From Pseudomonadota bacterium (GTDB taxonomy: Bacteria; Desulfobacterota; Syntrophobacteria; Syntrophobacterales; Syntrophobacteraceae), in NCBI GenBank assembly GCA_023416335.1, contig JAEZHY010000110.1, positions 1-22,709 of the forward strand: a stretch of DNA of 22,709 nucleotides, given 5' to 3'. Shown piece after piece: positions 22,202 through 22,709 of this stretch; within the stretch, counting starts at the first letter, position 1; each line of letters starts with the position of its first letter. Made by a program: the position numbers and the translations under genes. The notes below the pieces were generated by a model that had not been told where the DNA came from, did not search any database, and saw only the letters and a program-made list of their open reading frames with translations.

Positions 22202-22709
22202 ACTGGAAAAAACCGTTCGGCTGGTCGCCGACTACTTCGATCGGTGCAAAGTCGGCTGTACCGGCACGAAAGGCTATAGAAAAACGACCGATCTTTCCAA
22301 ACTGGCAGCCTGCATCGAGGACCTTGAATCGCGCCGACTGCTCGATCCCGAGAGAACCGTCTTTACCGACCTGGGATGCGGAGACGGTCGGGTCAACTTT
22401 CTGATGAGCTATTTTGTCAGGCGCTCGATCGGAATTGAAATCGACTCCGAGATCCTGTCCGAATACGAACAGAGGACGCAGGAACTGTTCGCGATCCTGG
22501 AACGGGACGGCGGGCTGATTCCGCCTGCGAACACATTCCTGTTCCGGGGAAGTTCGCTGGAAAACGCAACGTTTGCGGAAATCCGCTCCAGGGCTGGAGT
22601 GGACATCGAAAATATCGATATTTTTTACACGTATATCACCCTGCACGATGTTTTCGCGGAGAAGATCGCGGAGTGCGGCCGCCCGGGGGCCTACTACATG
22701 GTGTACGGC
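22191..22709 (+). CDS. SAM-dependent class I methyltransferase, 3' end cut by window
   Basis: The frame is open from ATG 22191 to the end of the window (173 codons, no stop). Motif I is FTDLGCGDGRVNF (about residues 57-69), followed by the acidic motif SIGIEIDSEIL (about 78-88), which together form the SAM pocket. A downstream DIENIDIFYTYITLHDVF segment is the likely motif IV strand. The substrate cannot be told. The gene overlaps the cysteine-rich gene by 11 bases, so the two products may act together. The N-terminal 50 residues contain two cysteines (CKVGC) of unclear importance. Confidence 0.85.
   Translation, partial: MKSELEKTVRLVADYFDRCKVGCTGTKGYRKTTDLSKLAACIEDLESRRLLDPERTVFTDLGCGDGRVNFLMSYFVRRSIGIEIDSEILSEYEQRTQELFAILERDGGLIPPANTFLFRGSSLENATFAEIRSRAGVDIENIDIFYTYITLHDVFAEKIAECGRPGAYYMVYG

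Noticed and set aside
1..22709. CRISPR arrays, tRNA or rRNA genes, intact insertion sequences
   Set aside because: No regularly spaced direct repeats, no recognisable tRNA or rRNA sequence and no transposase motifs were seen on either strand.

Overview
The window looks like a chromosomal segment of a moderately GC-rich anaerobic proteobacterium, most likely a Desulfobacterota member of the Syntrophobacter type. That placement is inferred from gene content: two sigma-54 enhancer-binding regulators with GAF/PAS sensors, a liv-type amino-acid importer, a sulfonate-type importer and scattered short non-coding repeats. I see no rRNA, tRNA, CRISPR array, phage module or intact insertion sequence.

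Region 1 (1-4066, minus strand) is a branched-chain amino-acid ABC operon in the order livK, livH, livM, livG, with livG cut by the window edge. livH and livM overlap by one base, but livM and livG are separated by about 550 bases of non-coding, repeat-bearing DNA. Region 2 (4344-4815, minus) is the wreck of a toxin-antitoxin pair: the first 30 codons of an AbrB/MazE-like antitoxin are joined out of frame to the C-terminal part of a Doc/Fic-like toxin.

Region 3 (5097-11873, plus) is the most interesting part. A GAF-PAS-AAA+-Fis regulator is followed by a near-perfect sigma-54 promoter (7087-7103) with a 6-5-6 palindrome about 95 bases upstream of it. Then come a sulfotransferase-like gene, two different TauB/SsuB-like ATPases, one TauC/SsuC-like permease and a TauA-like binding protein. 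The two ATPases carry complementary defects: one has a broken signature motif, the other lacks the H-loop histidine. A dimer of the two would have one normal and one degenerate ATP site, as in CFTR or TM287/288, which is unusual for an importer of this family. A small membrane protein of the CBU_0592 type follows.

Region 4 (12329-16865) holds a perfect 15-bp inverted repeat, an AmpG-like permease (minus), a lysine 2,3-aminomutase-family radical SAM enzyme (plus), a secreted papain/C39-like protein with a clear terminator, and an exported-looking MsrA (minus).

Region 5 (16866-19885) starts with a non-coding stretch rich in inverted repeats, including a 129-base element that can fold as a branched structure. 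It continues with a minus-strand cluster: a 54-residue membrane protein, a histone-deacetylase-superfamily amidohydrolase and a rhodanese-ferritin-like fusion. A small conserved-looking protein (19634-19885) lies further upstream. Region 6 (20124-22709, plus) has a second sigma-54 regulator (GAF type), a cysteine-rich protein of unknown function and, overlapping it by 11 bases, a SAM-dependent methyltransferase cut by the window edge.
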